Shown here: piece by piece, positions 8,480 to 16,527 of the stretch
How the letters are laid out: each line of letters starts with the position of its first letter
Position numbering within the stretch: the first letter of the stretch is position 1
From: Pimelobacter simplex
GTDB taxonomy: Bacteria; Actinomycetota; Actinomycetes; Propionibacteriales; Nocardioidaceae
DNA: 64,000 nucleotides
Direction: 5' to 3'
Assembly (NCBI RefSeq): GCF_024662235.1
Contig: NZ_CP096276.1
Location: forward strand, 4,092,001 to 4,156,000
Position numbers and translations under genes: made by a program
Notes under the pieces: model-generated
What the model was told of the DNA's origin: nothing
Seen by the model: only the letters and a program-made list of their open reading frames with translations
Database searches by the model: none

Positions 8480-9511
8480 TCAGCCGACGGTCTTGCCGGC
8501 CGAGCGCAGGTTCTCGCTGGCCTCGACGATGCGGGCGGCCATGCCGGCCTCGGCGGCCTTGCCCCAGGCGCGCGGGTCGTAGGCCTTCTTGTCGCCGACC
8601 TCGCCGTCGATCTTGAGCACGCCGTCGTAGTTGCGGAACATGTGGTCCGCGGCGGGCCGGGTGAAGGCGTACTGGGTGTCGGTGTCGACGTTCATCTTCA
8701 CGACGCCGAAGTCGACGGCCGCCGCGATCTCCTCGGCCGACGAGCCGGAGCCGCCGTGGAAGACCAGGTCGAACGGCTTGGAGCCGGCCGGCAGGCCGAG
8801 CTCGGCGACGACGGCCGCCTGGGCGTCGCGCAGGATCTCGGGACGGAGCTTGACGTTGCCCGGCTTGTAGACGCCGTGCACGTTGCCGAAGGTCAGCGCG
8901 GTCAGATAGCGGCCCTGGTCCCCGACGCCGAGCGCGCGCACGGTGGCCAGCGCGTCCTCGGGGGTGGTGTAGAGCTTCTCGTCGATGGCGCCGACGATGC
9001 CGTCCTCCTCGCCGCCGACCACGCCGACCTCGATCTCGAGGATGATCTTGGCCGCGGCCGCCTTGGCGAGCAGCTCCTCGGCGATCTGGAGGTTCTCGTC
9101 GAGCGGCACGGCCGAGCCGTCCCACATGTGCGACTGGAACAGCGGCGCCTCGCCCCGGGCGACGCGCTCGGCGGAGATCGCCAGCAGCGGCCGGACGAAG
9201 CCGTCGAGCTTGTCCTTGGGGCAGTGGTCGGTGTGCAGCGCGATGTTGACCGGGTAGCTCTTGGCGACCTCGGCGGCATAGGCGGCGAAGGCGACCGAGC
9301 CGGTCACCATATCCTTGACGGACGGACCGGAGAGGTACTCCGCACCGCCGGTCGACACCTGGACGATGCCGTCGGAGCCGGCGTCGGCGAAGCCCTTGAG
9401 CGCCGCGTTGAGGGTCTGCGAGGACGTCACGTTGATGGCCGGGAAGGCGAACGAACCCGCCTTGGCGGCGTCGAGCATCTCGGCGTACTTCTCAGGGGTG
9501 GCGATGGGCAT
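8480..9511 (-). CDS. fbaA: Class II fructose-bisphosphate aldolase
   Basis: Cleaves fructose 1,6-bisphosphate to dihydroxyacetone phosphate and glyceraldehyde 3-phosphate, a central glycolytic and gluconeogenic step. It is the zinc-dependent class II form: ALHTDHCPKD with D95/H96 contains the catalytic Asp and a metal-binding His, and later segments EIEVGVVGGEEDG and FHGGSGSS are diagnostic. Length 343 residues is normal. The ATG is preceded by CAGGAG at a suitable distance. The gene leads a two-gene unit with ilvA and is divergent from the membrane protein/sigma factor pair, with repeat element B in between. Confidence 0.95.
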   Translation of the reverse strand: MPIATPEKYAEMLDAAKAGSFAFPAINVTSSQTLNAALKGFADAGSDGIVQVSTGGAEYLSGPSVKDMVTGSVAFAAYAAEVAKSYPVNIALHTDHCPKDKLDGFVRPLLAISAERVARGEAPLFQSHMWDGSAVPLDENLQIAEELLAKAAAAKIILEIEVGVVGGEEDGIVGAIDEKLYTTPEDALATVRALGVGDQGRYLTALTFGNVHGVYKPGNVKLRPEILRDAQAAVVAELGLPAGSKPFDLVFHGGSGSSAEEIAAAVDFGVVKMNVDTDTQYAFTRPAADHMFRNYDGVLKIDGEVGDKKAYDPRAWGKAAEAGMAARIVEASENLRSAGKTVG

Positions 9512-9608
9512 GCTGGCTGGCTCCTGCGCGGGGTCCGGTTACGACCACATCAACCTACCGTGACAACCGATCGCTGTCGGCCTGCGTATCCCTGGTTGAG
9601 TGAGTCGA

Positions 9609-9764
9609 GGTCGTCCGGACGGAGGCCGCCGTCGCGAGCGTCGCGAGGCGCGTGCGATGGCAAGGCGCCGGAGGGAAGGCAGGCTGGAGGCCTGTCGACC
9701 GACGGCAACGCCGCCAGCGTGCGTGCCTCGCGGCGCGCAGCAGGCGGCCTCCGTCCGGACGACC
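9609..9764. repeat. Dispersed structured element, copy B
   Basis: Perfect 22-base inverted arms lie at 9609-9630 and 9743-9764. Inside, a second helix of about 15 pairs (CGCGAGGCGCGTGCG against CGTGCGTGCCTCGCG) holds only through G-U pairs on the plus-strand RNA, and a small hairpin CAGGC-TGGAG-GCCTG lies near the centre. The core aligns with copy A at 2411-2569. As in copy A, the last arm ends 22 bases before a plus-strand start codon (9787). It fills most of the 275-base gap between fbaA and the next gene. Confidence 0.65.
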
Positions 9765-9786
9765 GATACATCCCCCTGGAGGAACC

Positions 9787-10383
9787 ATGCAGGACATCAA
9801 GGACGTGCTGGACGCCGAGCTGCACACACCGCCGGCACCCACCTTCGACGTCGCCACCACCCTCGGCGCCGGCCGTCGCGCCGTACGACGCCGCCGGCTC
9901 GCCGCGGGCGGTGCGGCCCTGGCGCTGGCACTGGTCGTGGGTGGCGCGGGCGTGGCGGTGACCTCACAGTTCACCGGTGGGCAGGGCACCGACCCGGTCC
10001 AGGTCGCGGCGGGGGTCTCCGACGAGGGGCTCGCGTCGACGGACCGGTTGGTCGACGAGTCGCCGGCGGGCTACGACCCCCAGGACGACGACGTGATCCT
10101 GGTCCGCAGCGGGTGGGAGGTCGTCGAGCGGGTCGAGGACCCGGTGACCGGGATGAGCCCCGCCGCCGGCGGCGGGACGATCGCCGACTCGACGGGGTTG
10201 GCGCTGCGCAAGGGCGCGACGACCACCTGGGTCGTGCTGTGGCGCTCCGCCGAGAAGGGCGAGAAGCCGACCTCGCAGGGCGGCGGCGGGGTGGCCGAGA
10301 CGGAGGCGAAGTCCGGCTACGACACCCTCACCGGCTGGCTCGACCACAAGAAGACCCTGGCGTTCACCGGGACCGCCCGGTGA
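9787..10383 (+). CDS. Putative membrane-anchored partner of the SigE-type sigma factor
   Basis: A 198-residue protein with a cytoplasmic N-terminus of about 37 residues, an Arg-rich stretch (RRAVRRRR), one membrane segment at 38-59 and an external domain of about 140 residues. I do not recognise a family. A GGAGGA ribosome binding site precedes the ATG. The stop overlaps the GTG of the sigma factor gene (GTGA), so the two are translationally coupled. The N-in, single-helix layout and coupling suggest an anti-sigma or sigma-linked protein, but no zinc-binding anti-sigma motif is seen and anti-sigma genes usually follow rather than precede the sigma gene. Confidence 0.7.
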   Translation: MQDIKDVLDAELHTPPAPTFDVATTLGAGRRAVRRRRLAAGGAALALALVVGGAGVAVTSQFTGGQGTDPVQVAAGVSDEGLASTDRLVDESPAGYDPQDDDVILVRSGWEVVERVEDPVTGMSPAAGGGTIADSTGLALRKGATTTWVVLWRSAEKGEKPTSQGGGGVAETEAKSGYDTLTGWLDHKKTLAFTGTAR

Positions 10384-10886
10384 GGCGCGCGGAGCGCGAG
10401 GCGGCGTACGTCGAGTTCGCCACCACCCGCCGCGACCAGCTGCGCCGGATCGCCTACAGCATGTGCGGCGACTGGCACCGCGCCGACGACCTGGTGCAGA
10501 CCGCCCTCGTCCGCCTGTACGTCGCCTGGCCGCGCGTCGCGCGCAGCGGCACCGAGGAGGCCTACGTCCGCAAGATCCTGCTCAACGCGGCGATCGACGA
10601 GTCCCGCCGCGCCGTACGCCGGGAGCGGCCGACCGACGAGCTGCCCGAGGTCGCGGCGCCGGCCGGGGTGAGCGTCGAGGACCGCTCGTCGCTGGTCGCC
10701 GCGCTCCAGGAGCTGCCGGCCCAGCAGCGGGCGACGGTCCTGCTGCGGCACTGGCTGGGGCTGTCGGTGGCCGAGACGGCGGCCGAGCTCGGCATCTCCG
10801 AGGGCACGGTCAAGAGCCACACCTCGCGGGGGCTGACCGCGCTGCGCGGCTACCTGGAGGAGCCCTCCGAGGTCGAGAGCGCCTAG
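10380..10886 (+). CDS. RNA polymerase sigma factor, SigE/ECF family
   Basis: A 168-residue ECF-type sigma factor of the SigE subgroup found in actinobacteria. Region 2 is RIAYSMCGDWHRADDLVQTALVRLYVAW, here split by its DDLVQ core, and region 4 is the helix-turn-helix LSVAETAAELGISEGTVKSH. It directs RNA polymerase to a small set of promoters, unknown here. The GTG at 10380 overlaps the previous stop by four bases. The stop TAG shares the palindrome CTAG (10883-10886) with the stop of the convergent methyltransferase gene. The regulator of its activity is probably the product of the gene upstream. Confidence 0.88.
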   Translation: MRRAEREAAYVEFATTRRDQLRRIAYSMCGDWHRADDLVQTALVRLYVAWPRVARSGTEEAYVRKILLNAAIDESRRAVRRERPTDELPEVAAPAGVSVEDRSSLVAALQELPAQQRATVLLRHWLGLSVAETAAELGISEGTVKSHTSRGLTALRGYLEEPSEVESA

Positions 10887-11563
10887 CCGCGCCAGGCCGT
10901 GTCGCTGCTCAGGTCCGCGTGCTGGCGGACCCAGGCATGCATCGCGATGGCGGCCGCGGCGGAGGCGTTGATCGAGCGGGTGGAGCCGAACTGGGCGATC
11001 GAGAAGGTCCCGTCGCACGTCGCGCGGGCGGCCTCCGAGAGCCCCGGCCCCTCCTGCCCGAAGAGGAAGCAGACCCGCGCGGGGAGGTCCATCGTCTCGA
11101 GGTGGGCCGACCCGGGCAGGTTGTCGATGCCGAGCAGCGGGACGCCCTGCTCGGCCAGGTAGGCGTGGAGCTCGGCGACGGTCGGGTGGTGCCGGACGTG
11201 CTGGTAGCGGTCGGTGACCATGGCTCCGCGCCGGTTCCAGCGGCGGTTGCCCACGATGTGCACCTCCGCGGCGAGGAAGGCGTTGGCCGAGCGGACGATG
11301 GTCCCGATGTTGAAGTCGTGCTGCCAGTTCTCGATGGCCACGTGGAAGCCGTGCCGGCGCCGGTCGAGGTCGGCGACGATCGCCTCGACGCTCCAGTACC
11401 GGTACCGGTCGACCACGTTGCGCCGGTCGCCCTCGCGCAGCAGCTGCTCGTCGTACACCTCGCTGCCGGGGCCCTCGGGCCAGGCTCCGGGCCACGGTCC
11501 GACGCCCACCTCGGGGGGTCCGTGGGGCATCGGGTCGTACGGCGCACGCTCCTCCCGATCCAC
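10883..11563 (-). CDS. SpoU/TrmH-family RNA 2'-O-methyltransferase
   Basis: A SPOUT-fold methyltransferase that transfers a methyl group from SAM to a ribose 2'-OH of tRNA or rRNA. The three SpoU motifs are present in order: NIGTIVRSANAF, FLFGQEGPGLS and STRSINASAAAAIAM. There is a hydrophilic N-terminal extension of about 60 residues. I chose GTG 11563 because a TAGGGT -10 sits seven bases upstream, which fits a leaderless message; GTG 11572 and ATG 11530 are alternatives. The RNA target cannot be read from the sequence. It is divergent from the DedA gene with only 52 bases between the starts. Confidence 0.87.
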   Translation of the reverse strand: MDREERAPYDPMPHGPPEVGVGPWPGAWPEGPGSEVYDEQLLREGDRRNVVDRYRYWSVEAIVADLDRRRHGFHVAIENWQHDFNIGTIVRSANAFLAAEVHIVGNRRWNRRGAMVTDRYQHVRHHPTVAELHAYLAEQGVPLLGIDNLPGSAHLETMDLPARVCFLFGQEGPGLSEAARATCDGTFSIAQFGSTRSINASAAAAIAMHAWVRQHADLSSDTAWRG

Positions 11564-11570
11564 GAACCGC

Positions 11571-11576
11571 ACCCTA
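11571..11576 (-). promoter_or_regulatory. -10 element (TAGGGT) for the SpoU methyltransferase
   Basis: Read on the minus strand, TAGGGT is followed by seven bases and GTG 11563. It decides the start chosen for that gene. Confidence 0.5.
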
Positions 11577-11603
11577 TCCGTCACACCGTTGGGCGGCGGC
11601 CGG

Positions 11604-11609
11604 TAGCGT
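11604..11609 (+). promoter_or_regulatory. -10 element (TAGCGT) for dedA
   Basis: TAGCGT is followed by six bases and GTG 11616, with no ribosome binding site, so the dedA transcript is probably leaderless. It is 27 bases from the divergent -10 of the methyltransferase gene. Confidence 0.5.
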
Positions 11610-11615
11610 GGCGTC

Positions 11616-12371
11616 GTGAACTCGCTGGTGGCGACCCCTCTCGTGGTGCCGATGCTGCTGGGCATCAAGTGGCTCGATCCTTCGTGGCTGCAGTCCGAAT
11701 ACGGCACCACCTTCATCTGGATCGCGATCGCCATCGTGTTCGTGGAGTGCGGGCTGTTCTTCCCGTTCCTCCCCGGTGACACCCTGCTGTTCGCGCTCGG
11801 GCTGTTCATCGCCGGCAGCAACAAGACCGGCTACAGCGTCGTGGGCATCTCCAACGAGCCGGTCGAGCTGATCATCGCGATGGCGCTGCTCGTCGTGGCC
11901 GCCTTCGCCGGCAATGTCGCGGGCTACGAGATCGGGCGCAAGCTCGGTCCGCCGCTCTACGAGCGCGAGGGCCGGATCCTCAAGAAGAAGTACTTCGACA
12001 ACACCTCGGCCTTCTTCGACAAGCACGGCAACAAGGCACTGGTGATCGGCCGGTTCGTGCCCTTCGTGCGGACCTACATCACCGTCGTCGCCGGCGTCAC
12101 CCTGATGGACCGCCGCCGCTTCTTCACCTGGAGCGCGATCGGCGCCGTCCTGTGGGTCGTCTCGATCACCCTGCTCGGCTACTTCCTCGGCGCCGCGATC
12201 CCGGCGCTGGGCGAGAACATCGACTACGTCACGCTCGCCATCCTCGCCTTCTCCGCGATCCCGCTGGCGTGGGAGTGGTGGCGTCACAAGCGGCCCGCCG
12301 CCAAGCAGCGCAAGACGCTCGCCGACGGCGTCGAGAACACCCCCGAGAATTCCGTCGCCGAGGAGCGATGA
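11616..12371 (+). CDS. DedA family membrane protein
   Basis: A 251-residue inner-membrane protein of the DedA/VTT family, linked in other bacteria to transbilayer movement of undecaprenyl phosphate or phospholipids and to membrane homeostasis. The signature region reads VECGLFFPFLPGDTLLFALG, followed by AGNVAGYEIGRKLG and the motif GRFVPFVRTYITVVAGV, which contains the conserved F/GR-x-x-P-x-x-R residues. Five or so hydrophobic segments are visible, with a charged C-terminal tail. The GTG start follows a -10 element by six bases. All family key residues appear intact. It stands alone, divergent from the methyltransferase gene. Confidence 0.92.
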   Translation: MNSLVATPLVVPMLLGIKWLDPSWLQSEYGTTFIWIAIAIVFVECGLFFPFLPGDTLLFALGLFIAGSNKTGYSVVGISNEPVELIIAMALLVVAAFAGNVAGYEIGRKLGPPLYEREGRILKKKYFDNTSAFFDKHGNKALVIGRFVPFVRTYITVVAGVTLMDRRRFFTWSAIGAVLWVVSITLLGYFLGAAIPALGENIDYVTLAILAFSAIPLAWEWWRHKRPAAKQRKTLADGVENTPENSVAEER

Positions 12372-12433
12372 GTTCATCCTGAGGTGACAGTCTTTCCCGG
12401 CATCGAGTCCACCACGACCCACCGGGAGCAACC

Positions 12434-12865
12434 ATGACGATCAACCTCAACCCCTACATCAACTGGCGCGGCCAGGCCCGCGAGGCGATGGAGTTCTACC
12501 GCTCCGTCCTCGGTGGCGAGCTCCAGGTGATGACCTTCGCCGACATGGGCGGTACCGCGATGGGCGTCGCCGAGGCGGAGGTCGACTGGGTCATGCACTC
12601 GGCCCTGTCCGTCTCCGACTCGGTGCTCCTCATGGGCGCCGACCACCCCCAGCACGTCCCCGGTGAGCCCCAGCAGCAGCAGGTCAGCATCAGCGGACCG
12701 GCCGAGGACGAGGCCACCCTCCGCGCCTGGTGGGACGGCCTGTCCGAGGGCGCGACGATCCACCAGCCGCTCGAGAAGGCGCCCTGGGGCGACAGCTTCG
12801 GGATGCTCGAGGACCGCTACGGCGTCCAGTGGCTGGTCAACATCGCGGGCGCCCCGCAGGGCTGA
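12434..12865 (+). CDS. VOC family (PhnB-like) protein
   Basis: A 143-residue single-domain protein of the vicinal oxygen chelate superfamily, PhnB-like branch. The N-terminus NLNPYINWRGQAREAMEFYRSVLGGEL and the end WGDSFGMLEDRYGVQWLVNI are typical; the quoted parts are split by nothing else of note. Members bind a metal and may act as dioxygenases, isomerases or binding proteins, and no specific reaction can be assigned. A GGGAGC ribosome binding site precedes the ATG. It is convergent with pyrE; the short gap contains two copies of a 12-base tandem repeat (12871-12894). Confidence 0.88.
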   Translation: MTINLNPYINWRGQAREAMEFYRSVLGGELQVMTFADMGGTAMGVAEAEVDWVMHSALSVSDSVLLMGADHPQHVPGEPQQQQVSISGPAEDEATLRAWWDGLSEGATIHQPLEKAPWGDSFGMLEDRYGVQWLVNIAGAPQG

Positions 12866-12919
12866 CCCGCCCGGCAGGACGACCGGCAGGACGACCGGCC
12901 CGCCGGGCCCGTCCAGGCC

Positions 12920-13465
12920 TCAGGCCTGGGCGGCCGCCCGGGCCGCGTCCAGCTCGGCCTTGGTCAGCACCGCGCGGACCTCGAGCGCGACGTCGGCCAG
13001 CGGGTTCGCCTCGCCCGGGCTGCGGTCGATCGCGCAGACCACGGTCTCGACGATCGCGCCGCCCTCGCGCAGCGCGCTCGTGGCGTCGCGCACCGCGCCG
13101 CCGGTCGTGATGACGTCCTCGATGAGCACGACCCGCTTGCCGTCGTACGACGGGCCCTCGGCGAGCTTGGCGGTGCCGTACTCCTTGGCCTTCTTGCGCA
13201 CGAACACCACCGGCAGCCCGACCAGCTGGCTCACCGCCGTCGCGATCGGGATCCCGCCCATCTCGAGCCCGCCGAGCAGGTCGGCGTCCCCGGGCAGCAG
13301 CTGCGCCACCTCGCGCGCGACGCGCGCCAGCAGGAGCGGGTCGGCCTCGAAGAGGTACTTGTCGAAGTACTCGTTGCTGACCTGGCCCGAGCGGAGCGTG
13401 AACTCGCCCGTCAGGCGGCAGGTGGCGTCGATGTCGGCGGCGAGGGAGGTGTCGGTGGTCGTCAC
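12920..13465 (-). CDS. pyrE: Orotate phosphoribosyltransferase
   Basis: Converts orotate and PRPP to orotidine 5'-phosphate in pyrimidine synthesis. The PRPP-binding loop VVLIEDVITTGGA is at residues 112-124, the catalytic-loop lysines are in FVRKKAKEYG, and the substrate-contacting FTLRSGQVSNEYFDKY is near the N-terminus. At 181 residues it is slightly short but normal for actinobacterial forms. The GTG start is chosen because a TATCCT -10 element lies seven bases upstream; there is no ribosome binding site. It is apart from other pyr genes and divergent from dapC. Confidence 0.94.
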   Translation of the reverse strand: MTTTDTSLAADIDATCRLTGEFTLRSGQVSNEYFDKYLFEADPLLLARVAREVAQLLPGDADLLGGLEMGGIPIATAVSQLVGLPVVFVRKKAKEYGTAKLAEGPSYDGKRVVLIEDVITTGGAVRDATSALREGGAIVETVVCAIDRSPGEANPLADVALEVRAVLTKAELDAARAAAQA

Positions 13466-13472
13466 GGTCCTG

Positions 13473-13478
13473 AGGATA
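13473..13478 (-). promoter_or_regulatory. -10 element (TATCCT) for leaderless pyrE
   Basis: On the minus strand TATCCT is followed by seven bases and GTG 13465. Confidence 0.5.
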
Positions 13479-13509
13479 GGAGAGGACGCTGCCGCCCGCC
13501 GATCCCGGA

Positions 13510-13515
13510 TAGGGT
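13510..13515 (+). promoter_or_regulatory. -10 element (TAGGGT) for leaderless dapC
   Basis: TAGGGT is followed by six bases and GTG 13522. It faces away from the pyrE promoter 31 bases to the left. Confidence 0.5.
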
Positions 13516-13521
13516 CGCGAC

Positions 13522-14718
13522 GTGCCTCCGCCCGTCGAGCCCACCCCTGCCCGCGTCGCCGCCCGGGTCGCCGGCACCGGCCAGACGATCTTCGCCGAGA
13601 TGTCCGCGCTGGCCGTGCGCACCGGCGCGGTCAACCTCGGTCAGGGCTTCCCCGACACCGACGGTCCGCCCGAGCTCCTCGACGCGGCCGCCACGGCGCT
13701 GCACAGCGGCGCCAACCAGTACGCGCCGGGCATCGGCGTCCCCGCGCTGCGCCAGGCGATCGCCCGGCACCAGGAGCGGCGCTACGGGCTCGTGCTCGAC
13801 CCCGACACCCAGGTCGCGGTGACGACCGGCTGCACCGAGGCGATCGCCGGGGCGCTGCTCGGCCTGGTCGACCCGGGCGACGAGGTCGTGGTGCTGGAGC
13901 CGTACTACGACTCCTACACCGCGATGATCGACTACGCCGGCGGCGTACGACGCCCGGTGACCCTGCGCGCCCCCGACTTCCGGCTCGACCCCGACGAGCT
14001 CGCCGCCGCGGTCACCGACCGCACCAGGCTGATCCTGCTCAACACCCCGCACAACCCGACGGGCCGGGTGCTCGACGCGACCGAGCTGGCCGCCGTGGCC
14101 CGGGTCGCGCGGGAGCACGACCTCGTCGTGGTGACCGACGAGGTCTACGAGCACCTGACCTTCGACGGGCGCCGGCACGTGCCGCTCGCGACGCTGCCGG
14201 GGATGGCCGAGCGGACGCTGACTCTCTCCAGCGCCGGCAAGTCCTGGTCGGTCACCGGCTGGAAGGTGGGCTGGGCGACCGGTCCGGCCGACCTGGTGGC
14301 GGCGGTGGTCGGCGCGAAGCAGTGGCTGACCTACACCTCGGGCGCGCCGCTGCAGCCGGCGGTCGCGGCGGCGCTCGACGCGGGCGACGCCTTCCCGACC
14401 GCGCTGGCCGGCGACCTGGAGGCCCAGCGCGACCAACTGGTGGCCGGGCTGCGCGCGGCCGGGCTGACCACCTACGTGCCCGAGGGGACCTACTTCGCGA
14501 CCACCGACGTGAGCGCGCTCGGCTGGGCCAGCGGTGGCGACTTCTGCCGTGCGCTGCCCGAGCGGGCCGGCGTCGTGGCGATCCCCTCCGAGGTCTTCTA
14601 CGACGACCCGGACGCCCCCGGCAGCGGGCGGCACCTCGTGCGGTGGGCGTTCTGCAAGCGGCCCGAGGTCATCGCCGAGGCCGTACGACGCCTGGCCGGC
14701 GCCGACCTGCGCGCCTGA
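13522..14718 (+). CDS. dapC: PLP-dependent aminotransferase, probable N-succinyldiaminopimelate aminotransferase
   Basis: A fold-type I class I/II aminotransferase of 398 residues. The Schiff-base lysine is K240 in SSAGKSWSVTGWKVGW; other landmarks are MSALAVRTGAVNLGQGFPD near the N-terminus, NTPHNPTG, and VTDEVYEHLTF. From memory the sequence closely follows the pattern of mycobacterial DapC, which makes N-succinyl-diaminopimelate for lysine and peptidoglycan synthesis; related enzymes include kynurenine and methionine aminotransferases, so specificity is inferred. The GTG start sits behind a -10 element. The gene is not next to other dap genes. Confidence 0.85.
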   Translation: MPPPVEPTPARVAARVAGTGQTIFAEMSALAVRTGAVNLGQGFPDTDGPPELLDAAATALHSGANQYAPGIGVPALRQAIARHQERRYGLVLDPDTQVAVTTGCTEAIAGALLGLVDPGDEVVVLEPYYDSYTAMIDYAGGVRRPVTLRAPDFRLDPDELAAAVTDRTRLILLNTPHNPTGRVLDATELAAVARVAREHDLVVVTDEVYEHLTFDGRRHVPLATLPGMAERTLTLSSAGKSWSVTGWKVGWATGPADLVAAVVGAKQWLTYTSGAPLQPAVAAALDAGDAFPTALAGDLEAQRDQLVAGLRAAGLTTYVPEGTYFATTDVSALGWASGGDFCRALPERAGVVAIPSEVFYDDPDAPGSGRHLVRWAFCKRPEVIAEAVRRLAGADLRA

Positions 14719-14730
14719 GCACCCCGCCGC

Positions 14731-15792
14731 TCAGGGCAGGAACCAGCGCCCGACCTCGGGCCGGGTGAGCAGCCAGGTCGCGGCGCCGAGCATCCCGACG
14801 AGGACCACCAGCGGCCACAGCGCGAGCGCAAAGAACAGCGCCACCGCGGCGGCGCTCGCGCCCGAGACGGCCAGGACGATGCGCGCCCAGTTGTGGCCCA
14901 CGTAGGCCAGGCCGGCGAGCACGGTCGCGCCGACCGCCCACAGCGCGCCGCCCACGAAGAGCAGGTAGAGCGTGGCGACCAGCTCGGACTCGGTCAGCTG
15001 GTAGGCCTCGAGCATCTTGGGCTGCTGCTGGGTCATCTGCCGGAACATCTCCTCGCCCAGCCGCTGGGCGAAGGTCGCGCCGAAGCCGAGGCCCACGATC
15101 GCCAGCGCCGAGCTGGCCCAGGTGAGCACGCAGGCCAGGCGCAGGGCCGGCGGGCGGGGGCCGCGCTCGGCGGCGGTACGGCGACGCTGGCCCGGGAGGC
15201 GCGGCGGGATCGGCGCCGGGCCGGTGAGCGGGCGCGGCGCCGGCGCGGACGTGGACGTGGAGTCCGGGCCCGCACCGGGTGCCGGCGCCGACGCCGGCGC
15301 CGAGGGGGCCGGCGGCCGGAGCGTGCCGAGCCGCGCCGCGCGGCGCTCCTCGTAGCGCTTGACCCAGGGGCGTCCGGCGTACCAGTCGCGGGTCGGCTGG
15401 AGCCAGAGCAGCGCGACGCCGACGAGCACCATCGGCGTCAGGAAGGCGTCGGAGACCAGGCCCCCGATGAACACGAACGGGGCCAGGCCGGTGAGCACGA
15501 CCCGGGCGCTGGCCGAGCGCTTGTAGACCTGGAAGCCGAGGATGGCCGAGGCCGTCGCGGCGGCCGCACCGATGATGCAGAGCACGCGCACGGCCATCGA
15601 GAAGTCGTCCGCGCTCCAGCCCATCCCGGTGAAGAGCGGGTCCTGCACGACCTTCTCGAAGCTCTCCTGGACCGTGAGGGTGCGCAGGGTCGCGATCCGC
15701 TGCCAGGCAGCGAGCACGAGGATGACCGAGCCACCGATGATCAGCGCTCCCGCGAGGGTCGCCTGTCCTGGCCGGGGCTCCTCCTTGGTCAT
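14731..15792 (-). CDS. Hypothetical membrane protein with Pro/Ala-rich linker
   Basis: A 353-residue protein not assigned to a family. It has hydrophobic segments at about 13-30, 65-85 and 98-130, then a linker near residues 150-215 very rich in Pro, Ala and Ser (APASAPAPGAGP and similar), then further segments at about 225-240, 265-290 and 295-340. The two membrane halves joined by a low-complexity cytoplasmic or external linker suggest two repeats of a small helical bundle, which is inference. It begins 51 bases to the right of kdpE's stop on the same strand but probably belongs to no clear operon. The ATG at 15792 is supported by the TKEEPRPGQ start before helix 1. Confidence 0.75.
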   Translation of the reverse strand: MTKEEPRPGQATLAGALIIGGSVILVLAAWQRIATLRTLTVQESFEKVVQDPLFTGMGWSADDFSMAVRVLCIIGAAAATASAILGFQVYKRSASARVVLTGLAPFVFIGGLVSDAFLTPMVLVGVALLWLQPTRDWYAGRPWVKRYEERRAARLGTLRPPAPSAPASAPAPGAGPDSTSTSAPAPRPLTGPAPIPPRLPGQRRRTAAERGPRPPALRLACVLTWASSALAIVGLGFGATFAQRLGEEMFRQMTQQQPKMLEAYQLTESELVATLYLLFVGGALWAVGATVLAGLAYVGHNWARIVLAVSGASAAAVALFFALALWPLVVLVGMLGAATWLLTRPEVGRWFLP

Positions 15793-15843
15793 GGGCCCAT
15801 TCCACCAGACGGCTCCAGGGCCGCCCGCGGCAGCACCCGGCCC

Positions 15844-16527
15844 TCAGCCCCCGCCCGGCGCGAACCGGTAGCCCATGCCCGGCTCGGTGACGAAGAGCGT
15901 CGGGTGCGCGGGGTCGCGCTCGAGCTTGCGGCGGATGCTGGCGAGGTGGACGCGCAGGTAGTTCGTCTGACGGTCGTACGCCGGCCCCCACACCGCGTGG
16001 AGCAGCTCGGTCTGCCGGACCAGCTTGCCGCGGCGCTTGGCCAGCACCTCGACGATCGCCCACTCGGTCGGCGTCAGGTGCACCACGGTGCCGTCGCGGG
16101 TGGCCCGCGAGTCGCCGAGGTCGAGGACGAGCCCGTCGACGTCGAGCCGCAGCGCGGGCTCCTCGACGCCCACCCGGCGGGTGGTGGCGCGGATCCGGGC
16201 GAGGAGCTCCTCGATCACGAACGGCTTGGTGACGAAGTCGTCGGCGCCGAGGTCGAGCGCCTCGACCTTGTCGTCCGAGCCGGTCCGCGCCGAGACCACG
16301 ATCACCGGGACCTGGGTGAAGGTGCGCAGCCGGCGCAGCACGGCCACCCCGTCGAGGTCGGGCAGGCCGAGGTCGAGCAGGATCACGTCGGGCATCCGCT
16401 CGTCGACGGCCTGGAGCGCCGAGCGCCCGTCGCCGGCGGTCTCGACGTCGTAGTCGCGGGCGCGCAGGTTGATCGCGAGGGTACGGCGGATCGCCGGGTC
16501 GTCGTCGACCACGAGGACGATCGTCAT
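15844..16527 (-). CDS. kdpE: KDP operon response regulator
   Basis: An OmpR/PhoB-type response regulator of 227 residues that activates kdpFABC when potassium is scarce or osmotic stress occurs. The receiver domain has the acidic pair in VVDDD (residues 8-10), phospho-acceptor D52 in ILLDLGLPDLDG, and K in VTKPF. The C-terminal winged helix ends with YLRVHLASIRRKLERDP and EPGMGYRF. The start ATG overlaps the kdpD stop by four bases (ATGA), so translation is coupled. Its place at the end of kdpFABCDE identifies the partner and target. Confidence 0.95.
   Translation of the reverse strand: MTIVLVVDDDPAIRRTLAINLRARDYDVETAGDGRSALQAVDERMPDVILLDLGLPDLDGVAVLRRLRTFTQVPVIVVSARTGSDDKVEALDLGADDFVTKPFVIEELLARIRATTRRVGVEEPALRLDVDGLVLDLGDSRATRDGTVVHLTPTEWAIVEVLAKRRGKLVRQTELLHAVWGPAYDRQTNYLRVHLASIRRKLERDPAHPTLFVTEPGMGYRFAPGGG

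Noticed and set aside
12871..12894. Two tandem copies of CCGGCAGGACGA
   Set aside because: Too short to call a repeat locus; no further copies in the window and no sign of function.
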